64,000 bases of DNA from Caulobacter rhizosphaerae. Its GTDB lineage: Bacteria > Pseudomonadota > Alphaproteobacteria > Caulobacterales > Caulobacteraceae. The position numbers were made by a program, and so were the translations under genes. Location: positions 1,294,501 to 1,358,500 of the forward strand of contig NZ_CP048815.1 in the NCBI RefSeq assembly GCF_010977555.1, in the 5' to 3' direction. The notes under the pieces were generated by a model. It ran no database searches, was not told the origin of the DNA, and saw only the letters and a list, made by a program, of their open reading frames with translations. Shown in pieces: positions 27,747 through 36,107 of this stretch (within the stretch, counting starts at the first letter, position 1; every line of letters starts with the position of its first letter).

Positions 27747-28030
27747 GCGGCCTCCCCGTGACCGGCCTGGCGCCGACGGTGGTCTACGTCCTCTGCATGC
27801 TGGCCAGCATGACCTGCGCGGGCCTGCTGGCCCGGGCCTGGCGCGCCAGCCGCTCGCGCCTGCTGCTATGGACCGCGATCAGCTTCGGCTTCCTGGCCCT
27901 GAACAATCTTCTGCTGGTGGCCGACCTGGTGATCTTCGCCCAGGTGAACCTGCTGCCCTACCGCCAGGCCAGCGCGGGCCTGGCCATCGCCACGCTGCTG
28001 TACGGCTTCATCTGGGAGGTGGACGAATGA
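27743..28030 (+). CDS. DUF5985 membrane protein, first copy
   Basis: 95 residues with three predicted membrane helices (about 10-30, 38-60, 68-90). Between the first two is a short basic loop (RAWRASRSR). LLLWTAISFGFLALNNLLLVADLVIF is the part shared with the next gene. I recognise it as DUF5985-like. It overlaps both neighbours by 4 bp, so the three products are probably made in fixed proportion. Function unknown. Confidence 0.8.
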   Translation: MSGLPVTGLAPTVVYVLCMLASMTCAGLLARAWRASRSRLLLWTAISFGFLALNNLLLVADLVIFAQVNLLPYRQASAGLAIATLLYGFIWEVDE

Positions 28031-28308
28031 GCGTCCCCATCACCCCCGTCGAGGGTCTGATCGCCGGGGCCCTGGCCGCGGGCTTCCTGATCGCCGGCCT
28101 GTTCTTCCTGAAGTTCTGGCGCCGCACGCGCGATCGACTGTTCCTGGCGTTCGCGGCCGCCTTCGGCCTGCTGGCCGTGGGCAACGCCCTGCCGGTTCTG
28201 CTGGGCACGCCGCACGAGGAGCGCGGCGGCATCTACCTGTTCCGCCTGGCCGCCTTCGTGCTGATCATCGTCGCCGTGCTGGGCAAGAACCTGCGGCCCA
28301 GGACCTAG
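28027..28308 (+). CDS. DUF5985 membrane protein, second copy
   Basis: 93 residues; same plan as the preceding gene: helix, basic loop FWRRTRDRLFL, helix AFAAAFGLLAVGNALPVLL, then helix LFRLAAFVLIIVAVLGKNL. It is a diverged tandem paralogue rather than a recent duplicate. The start overlaps the previous stop (ATGA). The two may form a heteromeric membrane complex. A single base separates its stop from the convergent GH2 gene. Confidence 0.8.
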   Translation: MSVPITPVEGLIAGALAAGFLIAGLFFLKFWRRTRDRLFLAFAAAFGLLAVGNALPVLLGTPHEERGGIYLFRLAAFVLIIVAVLGKNLRPRT

Positions 28309-28309
28309 C

Positions 28310-30763
28310 CTAAGCGGGCCGAACGGCGACGCGCGCCTCAGCCGGCTTCAGGCCCTCGGCCCGGGCGGTGACCACGAGCGGCCCCGTCGCGCCGGCCGTC
28401 TGCACGATGACCTGGGCCAGGCCGTTATAGAGGCTGCGACGGTCGCCCTTTTCCGGCTCGTGGCTGTTGGCGTCGCCATTCCCCAGGCCGATGATGCGGC
28501 CGCCTTCGATGGCGAACTGGATCGGGGTCTGGGCGGTCGGTACGGGGCGTCCCTTGGCGTCGACGGCCTCCACCCGGATCGGCGTGGCGTCGCGCCCGTC
28601 GCCGGCCAGGGCCGAGCGGTCGGGCGTCAGGCGCAGGGCCACGGGCGCGCCGGTGGTCTCGACCACGGCGCGGGTCACCACCTTGCCGCCGGTCATGCCC
28701 ACGGCCTCCAGCCGGCCGGGCGCATAGGGAACTTGCCAGGTCAGGCCTTCGTAGAGGTTGTTCTTCTGCTCGGAGATCAGCTTGCCGTTCAGGCGCAGGG
28801 TGACCGTGTCGCAGTTGGTGAAGGCCATCACCTTGATCTGCTGGCCCTCGCGGCCCGTCCAGTTCCAGTGCGGGACCAGGTGCAGCACCGGCCGGTCGCG
28901 CACCCACTGCGACTGGTGAATGTAAAAGGCGGTCTTCTCGAAGCCGCAGAGGTCCATGATCCCGAAGGACGAGCTGGCGGTTGGCCAGGTGAACGGCTGG
29001 GGCTCGCCGCGATAGTCGAACCCGGTCCAAACGAAGGCGCCCGCCAGGTAGGGCCGCTCGGCGATCGCCTTCCAGGCCGCCCGATGGGTGGCGCCCCAGG
29101 GCCGGAACTCGTCGTCATAGGCGGCCAGGACGTTGCGCTTCATGTCCGTGACCCACTCGCCGCGCGTCATGACCGCGGAGGTGTCCTCCGAGCTGGTCAG
29201 CGGCAGGTTGGGATGGGCTGCATGGAAGCGGTCATATTCCTTGATCTGGTAGTTGAAGCCGACCACATCGACGGCCTGGGTCACGTTGACCGGGTTGAAC
29301 ATCCCGTTGTTGATCGCCGCCGTGACGGGCCGGGTGTCGTCCAGGTCCTTGACGATCTTGGCCATGCGGCGAACCATCTGGTAGCCGGCCTCCGTGCCCT
29401 GGAGGGGCTCTTCGTTGAACACCGACCACAGGACCACGCTGGGGTGGTTGCGGTCGCGGCGCACCAGCCAGGACAGCATCCGGGTGTAGTCGGGGCTGAC
29501 ATTGAACACCCGGTTCTCGTCCATCACCACGAAGCCCAGGCGGTCGGCGGCGTCCAGCAGGGCGGGGGTGGGGGCGTTGTGCGAACTGCGGATCGCGTTG
29601 CAGCCCAACGCCTTCAGGCGGCGCAGGCGAAATTCGATGATCGAGTCGGGCAGGGCGACGCCCAGGCCGGCATGGTCCTGGTGGATGCAGACGCCCTGGA
29701 TCTTCAGGGGCTTGTCGTTGAGGAAGAAGCCCTGGGCCGGGTCGAAACGTTGGGTGCGGAAGCCCGCCGGAGTCACCAGTTCGTCGGCGTCCTGGCCGTC
29801 GGCCACGACGCGGGTGCGCACCTTGTAGAGCGCGGGGTCGTCGACCGACCATAGGCGCGGGGCGTCCACCAGGATCTCGGTGCGCAGCACCGTGGTCTCC
29901 AGCGCGTTCACGGTTCCGGAAACGCGCGCCTGTCCCGCTGGCCGCCCGTCGGGGTCCAGCAGGACGACGTCGACCGTCGCCTGTTTCGCCGCTTCGGCGA
30001 TGTTGCCCACGCTGGCCTCGATCGGCGTCACCCAGCGGCCGTCCTCGCGGCGTCGCGGATGGGCGTAGACGCCGTCGGCCACCAGATGGACCGGCGGACG
30101 CTTGACCAGCCAGACGTGGCGGTAGATGCCGCCGCCCTCGTACCACCAGCCCTCGATCGGGTCGGCGTCGACCCGGACGGCGACGACATTGGGCGTGTCC
30201 CCGTAGTGGGCGTTGGCGGTCAGGTCGACGATGATCGCGCTATAGGCGCTGTGGCTGTGGGCCACGACGTCGCCATTGACCCAGACGGTGGCGTTGACCG
30301 CCACCCCGTCGAACCGCAGTTCCAACTGCTTGCCCCGGTCGGAGGCGGGCAGGGTGAAGGTCTTGCGGTACCAGGCCTGGCCCTTGGGGCGATAGCCCTG
30401 GGCGGGGTTCTCGTCGGGATCGAACGGGCCCTCGACCACGAAGTCGTGCGGCAGGTCCAGCCCGCGCCAGCCGCTGTCGTCGTACTTGATCGCCGCCGCG
30501 CCGCCCGCCGCGCCGGCCTTGGTGCTGTCATAGGTCGGGCTGTCGCCGCGAACCTTGGGGAAGGGAATGTCGCCGTGGTGAAAGCGCCAGTCGGCGTCGA
30601 GCAGGATGGTTTCGCGCGCGGTCTTCTCCGAGAGCGGACCGGGCGCGGTCGGCGGCGCGGCGGGGTCGCCGGGCGCCTTGGTCGCCGCCTGGGCCGCCAC
30701 GGTCGCCGAGGGAACGCCGACGGCGGCGACCGCCCCCAGCTTCAGAAGGTCACGGCGGCGCAT
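28310..30763 (-). CDS. Tat-exported GH2 beta-glycosidase (beta-galactosidase-like)
   Basis: 817 residues from MRRRDLLKLGAVAAVG, a twin-arginine signal; upstream codons are noise. Domain order: GH2 sugar-binding domain (GLDLPHDFVVEGPFD, WYRKTFTLP), Ig-like domain, TIM barrel with acid/base Glu in VLWSVFNEEPLQG, and GAFVWTGFDYRGEPQP after the nucleophile region, then DUF4982-like and Big-type C-terminal domains. The family removes beta-linked Gal, GlcA or similar residues; the exact sugar is not readable. Upstream on the same strand is a ribokinase. Confidence 0.9.
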   Translation of the reverse strand: MRRRDLLKLGAVAAVGVPSATVAAQAATKAPGDPAAPPTAPGPLSEKTARETILLDADWRFHHGDIPFPKVRGDSPTYDSTKAGAAGGAAAIKYDDSGWRGLDLPHDFVVEGPFDPDENPAQGYRPKGQAWYRKTFTLPASDRGKQLELRFDGVAVNATVWVNGDVVAHSHSAYSAIIVDLTANAHYGDTPNVVAVRVDADPIEGWWYEGGGIYRHVWLVKRPPVHLVADGVYAHPRRREDGRWVTPIEASVGNIAEAAKQATVDVVLLDPDGRPAGQARVSGTVNALETTVLRTEILVDAPRLWSVDDPALYKVRTRVVADGQDADELVTPAGFRTQRFDPAQGFFLNDKPLKIQGVCIHQDHAGLGVALPDSIIEFRLRRLKALGCNAIRSSHNAPTPALLDAADRLGFVVMDENRVFNVSPDYTRMLSWLVRRDRNHPSVVLWSVFNEEPLQGTEAGYQMVRRMAKIVKDLDDTRPVTAAINNGMFNPVNVTQAVDVVGFNYQIKEYDRFHAAHPNLPLTSSEDTSAVMTRGEWVTDMKRNVLAAYDDEFRPWGATHRAAWKAIAERPYLAGAFVWTGFDYRGEPQPFTWPTASSSFGIMDLCGFEKTAFYIHQSQWVRDRPVLHLVPHWNWTGREGQQIKVMAFTNCDTVTLRLNGKLISEQKNNLYEGLTWQVPYAPGRLEAVGMTGGKVVTRAVVETTGAPVALRLTPDRSALAGDGRDATPIRVEAVDAKGRPVPTAQTPIQFAIEGGRIIGLGNGDANSHEPEKGDRRSLYNGLAQVIVQTAGATGPLVVTARAEGLKPAEARVAVRPA

Positions 30764-30879
30764 GGGTCGACTCCTGGTCGGATGTGTTGCGCCATTTGTA
30801 GGATAATTCTCGGCCGACGCTAGGGCGTATCGACGTCCGGTGTCAGCGAACGATGCGCGCCCTGGCCAGCGGCGAGGAC

Positions 30880-31791
30880 TCACTCCGCCAGGATCTGCTC
30901 CACCTCGCGCCGGCTGGGCATGGACGGTGCGGCGCCGGGTTTCTGGACCGACAGGGCGGCGGCGGCGTTGGCGTGCTCGACGGCGTCGCGCAGGTCCATG
31001 CCCGTGCTCAGGCAGGCCGCCAGGGCGCCGCAGAAGCAGTCGCCGGCCCCGGTGGTGTCGACCGCCTTGACCTTGCGGCCCTCGACCAGGAAGGCCTCGT
31101 CGCGGCGGACCGTGGCTACGCCGGCCGAGCCCAGGGTGACGATCACCGTCTGGTCCGGACGGCTCATCAGCTTGCGGGCCACGCGGCTGACTTCCTCCAG
31201 GCGCGAGGGCTCATGGTCCAGCCGGGCGTAGGTGGCCAGCTCGGTCTGGTTCAGGATCAGGATATCGGTCAGCGGGAACAGCGCCGCGCCCTGGGGCAGG
31301 GCGGGGGCGGCGTTCAGGATCCGCAGGGCGCCCTTGGCGACGCCGGCGCGGAACAGGGCCTCAATGGCCGGGGCGGGGGTCTCCAGCTGGCACAGCAGCA
31401 CGCGTTGGCCCTCCAGCGGCGTGGCGGCCACATGCTGGGGCGACAGGGTGGCGTTGGCCCCGCTGGTGACGACGATCATGTTCTCGCCGCTGGACGAGAC
31501 CCAGACATGGGCCTGGCCGGTGGGGATCGACGGCAGCTCGGCGACGTCGGAGACCTGCACGCCATAGCCGGCCAGCTTGGCCTTCAGGCTGGGGCCGCTG
31601 TCCTCCCGGCCCACCGCGCCCATCAGCCGGGTGGGGGCGCCGAAGCGGGCGGCGGCCACGGCCTGGTTGGCGCCTTTGCCGCCGGGAAACAGCTCCAGCG
31701 AGATGCCGGCCACGGTCTCGCCCGGCCGCGGCAGGTCGTCGACCCGCGCCACGGCGTCCAGATTGATCGAGCCCAGGACGAAAACGCTCAT
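30880..31791 (-). CDS. rbsK: Ribokinase (PfkB family)
   Basis: 303 residues. N-terminal VFVLGSINLDAVARV, GGKGANQAVAAARFGA (substrate lid region) and the C-terminal catalytic motif VDTTGAGDCFCGAL with its general-base Asp are those of ribokinase rather than fructokinase. It phosphorylates ribose (or deoxyribose or a related pentose) at O5 in the cytoplasm. It precedes the GH2 gene by 117 bp on the same strand, which hints at sugar catabolism, though no transporter is next to it. Confidence 0.85.
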   Translation of the reverse strand: MSVFVLGSINLDAVARVDDLPRPGETVAGISLELFPGGKGANQAVAAARFGAPTRLMGAVGREDSGPSLKAKLAGYGVQVSDVAELPSIPTGQAHVWVSSSGENMIVVTSGANATLSPQHVAATPLEGQRVLLCQLETPAPAIEALFRAGVAKGALRILNAAPALPQGAALFPLTDILILNQTELATYARLDHEPSRLEEVSRVARKLMSRPDQTVIVTLGSAGVATVRRDEAFLVEGRKVKAVDTTGAGDCFCGALAACLSTGMDLRDAVEHANAAAALSVQKPGAAPSMPSRREVEQILAE

Positions 31792-31802
31792 TGTTCTTCT
31801 TC

Positions 31803-31869
31803 TCTAGATCGCTTGCTTTGGCGCGCTGTCTTCACGCGAACCGGTTTCCACTTTGTCGAAAGCGCCCTA
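31803..31869. repeat. Dispersed alphaproteobacterial-type repeat (family G)
   Basis: The segment TCTTCACGCGAACCGGTTTCC flanked by TCTAGA-like and AAGCGCCCTAG ends resembles the interspersed palindromic element seen in many alphaproteobacteria (from memory). It supplies the fliP stop codon (TAG at 31869-31867). Confidence 0.55.
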
Positions 31870-32667
31870 GCCGCCGCCGGACCCGCGCTGGAAGCTCTCC
31901 ACCAGACTGCCGGCGACGAGCCGCCAGCCGTCCACCAGCACGAAGAAGATCAGCTTGAACGGCAGGCTGATCGTCGCCGGCGGCAGCATCATCATGCCCA
32001 TGCTCATCAGCACGCTGGCGACCACCAGGTCGATGACCAGGAACGGGATGAACAGCAAAAAGCCGATCTCGAACGCCCGCTTCAGCTCCGAGATCATGAA
32101 GGCCGGCGTCACCACTTTCAGCGGCGTCTCGACGGCCGTCTTGGGCTTCTCGATCTTCGACAGGCGGATGAACAGGGCCAGGTCGTCCTGGTCGACCTGG
32201 CGCAGCATGAACACCTTGACCGGCTGGGCGGCGGCGTCGAACGCCTCGGGCATCTCCATCTGCTTGTCCAGCAGCGGCTTGATCCCGGCGTCATACGACT
32301 GCTCGAAGGTGGGGCCCATGACGATGGCGGTCAGGAACAGGGCCAGGCTGATGATCACCGGGTTGGGCGGGCTCTGCTGGACGCCGATGGCGGTGCGCAG
32401 CAGGCCCAGCACCACCACGATCCGCACGAACGAGGTGGTCATGATCACGATCGACGGAGCAAGCGACAGCACCGTCAGCAGGCCCACCATCTGGACCACG
32501 CGCTCGGAAAGGCCCGCGCCGGTGCCCAGGTCGACATTGATCGCCGACTGGGCCGCGGCCACGGCGGGCCCGAGCACGGTGATCAGCCCGGCCAGCACCG
32601 AGATGATCGCGGCCTGGCGAAGGTCCTTGGGGTCGGCGCCGGTGATCAGCTTGAGCAGGCCGCGCAT
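31867..32667 (-). CDS. fliP: Flagellar export gate protein FliP
   Basis: 266 residues. N-terminal signal-like region, then TSFVRIVVVLGLLRTAIGVQQ and PNPVIISLALFLTAIVM (FliP signatures) and C-terminal membrane helices (FLLFIPFLVIDLVVASVLMSMGMMMLPP). Core of the type III export gate with FliQ and FliR, in the cytoplasmic membrane under the basal body. Start at 32667 overlaps the fliO stop as TGATG. Confidence 0.97.
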   Translation of the reverse strand: MRGLLKLITGADPKDLRQAAIISVLAGLITVLGPAVAAAQSAINVDLGTGAGLSERVVQMVGLLTVLSLAPSIVIMTTSFVRIVVVLGLLRTAIGVQQSPPNPVIISLALFLTAIVMGPTFEQSYDAGIKPLLDKQMEMPEAFDAAAQPVKVFMLRQVDQDDLALFIRLSKIEKPKTAVETPLKVVTPAFMISELKRAFEIGFLLFIPFLVIDLVVASVLMSMGMMMLPPATISLPFKLIFFVLVDGWRLVAGSLVESFQRGSGGG

Positions 32668-32987
32668 CAGACCACGGTCTCCGAAGAGGACTTGGAAGCG
32701 GGTTTCGGGGCGGGGCCCTTCCTGGGCTTTCCGGGCGCCCAGTCCAGAAGCTGGCCCTCGCCCAGCATCAGCAGGCGCTCCTCGCCATCGAGGGTGAACA
32801 GCACCAGGCGCCGGGTGGGATCCAGCACCAGGGTCTCGATCACCTGCATCCGGCGATCCTTGCGCAGGGCGGTGATGCGCGACAGGGCGTCGGGCCCGAA
32901 CTTGCGCAGGGCCACTCCGGCCAGCCCCACCAGGCCCAGGGTGATGGCCAGGGCGGCGACGGCGCGGATCAGTAGGAAGATGTCCAT
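32667..32987 (-). CDS. fliO: Flagellar protein FliO
   Basis: 106 residues: one membrane helix (about 4-26), then the cytoplasmic FliO domain (MQVIETLVLDPTRRLVLFTLDGEERLLMLG) and a Lys/Pro-rich tail. FliO helps assemble the FliP ring. Position directly upstream of and overlapping fliP supports the call. The 124-bp gap to flgB, which is transcribed divergently, contains a CtrA box. Confidence 0.9.
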   Translation of the reverse strand: MDIFLLIRAVAALAITLGLVGLAGVALRKFGPDALSRITALRKDRRMQVIETLVLDPTRRLVLFTLDGEERLLMLGEGQLLDWAPGKPRKGPAPKPASKSSSETVV

Positions 32988-33081
32988 GACGCCTGGCGGA
33001 AGGAGTGACGGGAAGCGAGTCGGGGAACAGGATAGCGCAGGGCGCGGCGCGGAGCCGCACCTCTGGTGTGCCGCAGGGTCC

Positions 33082-33096
33082 TTAATGGCCGATTAA
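33082..33096. promoter_or_regulatory. CtrA binding box between fliO and flgB
   Basis: TTAA (33082-33085), seven bases, TTAA (33093-33096) followed by CC: a perfect match to the Caulobacter CtrA consensus TTAA-N7-TTAA. It sits 16 bp before the flgB ATG and 95 bp before fliO, in the control region of early flagellar genes known to be CtrA activated. Confidence 0.85.
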
Positions 33097-33111
33097 CCCT
33101 GTTTCTTCACC

Positions 33112-33570
33112 ATGAGCGGCATGGGTCCCGACGACATTCCCCTTTTCGCGATGCTGAAGAGCCGCATGGGCTATCTGTCCCAGCGGCAGAAGGTCATCGC
33201 CCAGAACGTCGCCAACGGCGACACGCCGGATTACCAGCCGCGCGACCTGAAAGCCTACAGCTTCAAGGCGACGCTGGACCAGCAGGCGGCGGGGCAGCCC
33301 TATCGCGGCGGGCCCGTCTCGACCACGGCGACCGGCGGCGTGCAGATGATGGCCACCAGCGCCGCGCACATGGCCCCGTCCAGGCCGGTCAGCCCGTGGC
33401 GCTCGCCCGAGCAGGCCGACAGCGAGACCACCCTCGACGGCAATTCGGTGACGCTCGAGGACCAGATGCTCAAGATGACCGACGCGCGGATGAACTATGA
33501 CGCGGCCGTCGGCTTCTACCAGAAGTCCATGGCCATGCTGAAGACGTCCACCCGTCGGCCGGGCGGCTAG
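33112..33570 (+). CDS. flgB: Flagellar basal-body rod protein FlgB
   Basis: 152 residues. Proximal rod signature near the N-terminus: RMGYLSQRQKVIAQNVANGDTPDYQPRD. C-terminal coiled coil MTDARMNYDAAVGFYQKSMAMLKTS pairs with the N-terminal helix in axial proteins. Cleaved signal peptide absent, as it is exported by the flagellar apparatus. No clear ribosome site precedes the first ATG and the CtrA box is very near, so the true start may be the ATG at 33121 or further in. Confidence 0.95.
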   Translation: MSGMGPDDIPLFAMLKSRMGYLSQRQKVIAQNVANGDTPDYQPRDLKAYSFKATLDQQAAGQPYRGGPVSTTATGGVQMMATSAAHMAPSRPVSPWRSPEQADSETTLDGNSVTLEDQMLKMTDARMNYDAAVGFYQKSMAMLKTSTRRPGG

Positions 33571-33583
33571 GGGAACACGCTAG

Positions 33584-34003
33584 ATGACCGAGATCCGTTC
33601 CCAGTCCATGGCGACCATGGCCATCGCCGCCAGCGCCCTGAAGGCCCAGCAGGGCCGTATGCGGGTGATCGCCGAGAACATCGCCAACGCCAATTCGACG
33701 GCCCGCACGGCCGGCGGCGATCCGTATCGCCGCCAGGTGCCGGTGTTCAAGCCCGCCCAGGTGGCCGGTGGCGAGGGCGTGGCCATGGCCTCGGTCGATC
33801 CCGACCGCAGCGACTTCCGCACCGAGTACGATCCCGGCAATCCGGCCGCCGACGCCAAGGGCTACGTCAAGCTGCCCAATGTCGACACCCTGGTCGAGGC
33901 GCTGGACATGAAGGAGGCGCAGCGCGCCTACGAAGCCAACATGAACGTCATCGAGACGTCGCGCGCCATGGAAGCGCGCACGCTCGACATCCTGCGCAAG
34001 TAA
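33584..34003 (+). CDS. flgC: Flagellar basal-body rod protein FlgC
   Basis: 139 residues. N-terminal rod motif ALKAQQGRMRVIAENIANANSTART and C-terminal VDTLVEALDMKEAQRAYEANMNVIETSRAMEARTLDIL, typical of FlgC. Lies 13 bp after flgB and 11 bp before fliE, one operon. Exported rod component between FlgB and FlgF. Confidence 0.97.
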   Translation: MTEIRSQSMATMAIAASALKAQQGRMRVIAENIANANSTARTAGGDPYRRQVPVFKPAQVAGGEGVAMASVDPDRSDFRTEYDPGNPAADAKGYVKLPNVDTLVEALDMKEAQRAYEANMNVIETSRAMEARTLDILRK

Positions 34004-34014
34004 GGAGCTAGGCG

Positions 34015-34323
34015 ATGATCACCGCGCTCGCGGCCGCCAAGGCCTACGCCGCCCAGGGCTCGATGGCTGCGCCCTCGCTGGGCGGGACCGGCGAGGCCAA
34101 GAAGGCCATGGACTTCGGCGCCCTGCTGAAGTCGGCCATGACCGACACCCTGCACCAGACCCGGGCGGCCGAAACCAAGATGGCCCAGCAGGCGGCCGGC
34201 AAGGCCGAGTTGATCGACGTCGTCACCGCCATCTCCTCGGCCGAGGCCAGCCTCGACACGGTGATGGCCGTCCGCGACCAGGTGATCTCGGCCTACCAGG
34301 AAATCATGCGGATGCCGATCTAG
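34015..34323 (+). CDS. fliE: Flagellar hook-basal body protein FliE
   Basis: 102 residues. [21 protein letters not shown] followed by [38 protein letters not shown] is the FliE pattern; the C-terminal MRMPI/MPV end is characteristic. FliE joins the MS ring or export gate to the rod. Last gene of the flgBC-fliE operon; a strong terminator follows about 150 bp downstream. Confidence 0.97.
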   Translation: MITALAAAKAYAAQGSMAAPSLGGTGEAKKAMDFGALLKSAMTDTLHQTRAAETKMAQQAAGKAELIDVVTAISSAEASLDTVMAVRDQVISAYQEIMRMPI

Positions 34324-34473
34324 CGGCGAGCGAGGGCCGCGCCGGGCGTTCGTCCCGCCGCGAACGTCCGCTCCGCTTTGCGATCGTGATCAGGTCCAGC
34401 GCCGGGCCGTGGATGCGCTCTCATGCCAGAGGCCGCGCATTGCGCCCAAGAGCACTCCCCACCTTACTGGCAG

Positions 34474-34505
34474 AAAAAACCGGCGAGCCTTGGCCCGCCG
34501 GTTTT
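34474..34505. terminator. Bidirectional intrinsic terminator
   Basis: CCGGCG (34480-34485) pairs with CGCCGG (34496-34501); A-run before and TTTT after. It works for fliE (plus) and for the arabinofuranosidase gene (minus), which converge here. Confidence 0.85.
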
Positions 34506-34510
34506 GCCCC

Positions 34511-36052
34511 CTAGTTCAGGCCGAGCACCGTCACCGACGCCGGCGCGACGGTGATGGTCAGCTTGCCGCCCGCGACCTTGGCCGACAGAGCCTTGGGGGC
34601 GACGGTATTGGGCGCGTCGAAGGTGTTGATGCTGCTGACCTTCGGCGCCGAAAGGGTTTGGCCCGAAGCCTTGGCGGCTTTCACGCCGGCCAGTGAAACG
34701 CTGAAGGTCGCGGGCGACTTCGCGTCGATATTGGTGACGGCGATCCAGACCTTGCCGGCCTTGTCCTTGGCCGCCACGGCGTCGACGCGCGGCAGGGTGA
34801 CGCCATTGGTCGTATAGGTTCCGGCGTCGAAGGTCAGCGGTATGAAGGTCGCGTCCTGGAACGGCACGTACATGTGGAAGACGTGATAGGTCGGCGTCAG
34901 CACCATCTTGTCCTTGTCGGTCAGGATCATGGCCTGCAGGACGTTGATCATCTGCGCGATATTGGCCATGCGGACACGGTCGGCATGGCGCGCGAAGACG
35001 TTGAGGCTGAGCGCCGTCAGCACGGCGTCGCGCTGGCTGTTCTGCTGCGCCAGGGCGCCAGGGTTCGATCCCGGCGTCGGCGCCAGCCACGCGCCCCATT
35101 CGTCGACCGCCAGGGCGACCTTCTTTTCGGGATCGTACTTGTCCATGATCGCCGACTGCGTCTTGATCATGTCGTCCATGGCCGTCGGGTCTTTCAGCAG
35201 GACGGCATAGTCCTTTTCGTCAAAGCCGGTGTCCGCCATATGCGGCGGCCAGCCGCCCGTCGCATAGAAATGCAGTGACATAGCGTCGATGTCCCAGGAC
35301 CAGGAACGGCTCTTCCACGCCTTCATGACTTCTTCGGTATAGTTTTCGGCGCCGCCGCTCGGTCCGACGGCCACGCGCTTCATCGTCGGCTGGGCGGGGT
35401 TATAGCTGTGCAGGAAGTGCGAAAAGCGCTTCATTTCGTTGACGTAGAAGTCCGCCGACATCGCGCCGCCGCAGTCCCAGGATTCGTTGCCGAGGCCGAG
35501 GATCGCGACCTTGTACGGCTCTGGATGACCGTTTTTGGCCCGCTCGGCGCCCAGGGCATGGTCGGCCGACGCGGTCATGTACTCGAGCCATTCGGATGCA
35601 TCCTGCGCGGTGCTGGAGCCGAGATTGACCGAGATATAGGCTTCGGTTCCGATCTGCTGGGCGAAGTCCATGAATTCGTCGGTGCCGAAAGTGTTGGGCT
35701 CGCCGGCCCCGATCGGCTTGCGCTCGGGACCGACACCGCGGCGCCAGTTGTACTGGTCGGCGAAGCAGCCGCCCGGCCAGCGGACGTTGGGCACCTTGAG
35801 CGCCTTCAAGGCCCCTACGACATCGTTGCGGATACCGCGCGTGTTCGGGATCGTGGATTCCTTGCCGACCCAGATACCACCATAGATGCCGCTGCCCAGG
35901 TGCTCGGCGAACTGGCCGAAGACATGGCGGTCGATCACGGCGCCGGGCTTGGACGCATCGAGCGTGACCTGAACCGGGGCGTCGGCGGCATGAGCCGCGA
36001 CCGGCAGGGTCAGGACGGCGGCGATCGCGGCCGCGGAGGTCAGAAGGCGCAT
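34511..36052 (-). CDS. Exported alpha-L-arabinofuranosidase, GH51
   Basis: Start at MRLLTSAAAIAAVLTLP (36052) with GGGGA upstream; signal peptide cleaved near HAA-DAP. 513 residues. N-terminal GQFAEHLGSGIYGGIW, acid/base Glu190 in GLGNESWD and nucleophile Glu318 in AVDEWGAW mark GH51; C-terminal beta-sandwich with TVLGL ending. It releases arabinofuranose side chains from arabinan or arabinoxylan in the periplasm or outside. Upstream by 55 bp on the same strand is a GH43 enzyme, so the pair forms a small arabinoside operon. Confidence 0.93.
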   Translation of the reverse strand: MRLLTSAAAIAAVLTLPVAAHAADAPVQVTLDASKPGAVIDRHVFGQFAEHLGSGIYGGIWVGKESTIPNTRGIRNDVVGALKALKVPNVRWPGGCFADQYNWRRGVGPERKPIGAGEPNTFGTDEFMDFAQQIGTEAYISVNLGSSTAQDASEWLEYMTASADHALGAERAKNGHPEPYKVAILGLGNESWDCGGAMSADFYVNEMKRFSHFLHSYNPAQPTMKRVAVGPSGGAENYTEEVMKAWKSRSWSWDIDAMSLHFYATGGWPPHMADTGFDEKDYAVLLKDPTAMDDMIKTQSAIMDKYDPEKKVALAVDEWGAWLAPTPGSNPGALAQQNSQRDAVLTALSLNVFARHADRVRMANIAQMINVLQAMILTDKDKMVLTPTYHVFHMYVPFQDATFIPLTFDAGTYTTNGVTLPRVDAVAAKDKAGKVWIAVTNIDAKSPATFSVSLAGVKAAKASGQTLSAPKVSSINTFDAPNTVAPKALSAKVAGGKLTITVAPASVTVLGLN

Positions 36053-36107
36053 TGATCGTATCCCCGGTGGATTATCGCGCCATGGTTGGGCGCGGCTATT
36101 TGTCTGA

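Noticed and set aside
35060..35080. GGTTCGATCCC, like a tRNA T-loop
   Set aside because: It lies inside the GH51 coding sequence and no acceptor or anticodon stems can be formed around it.
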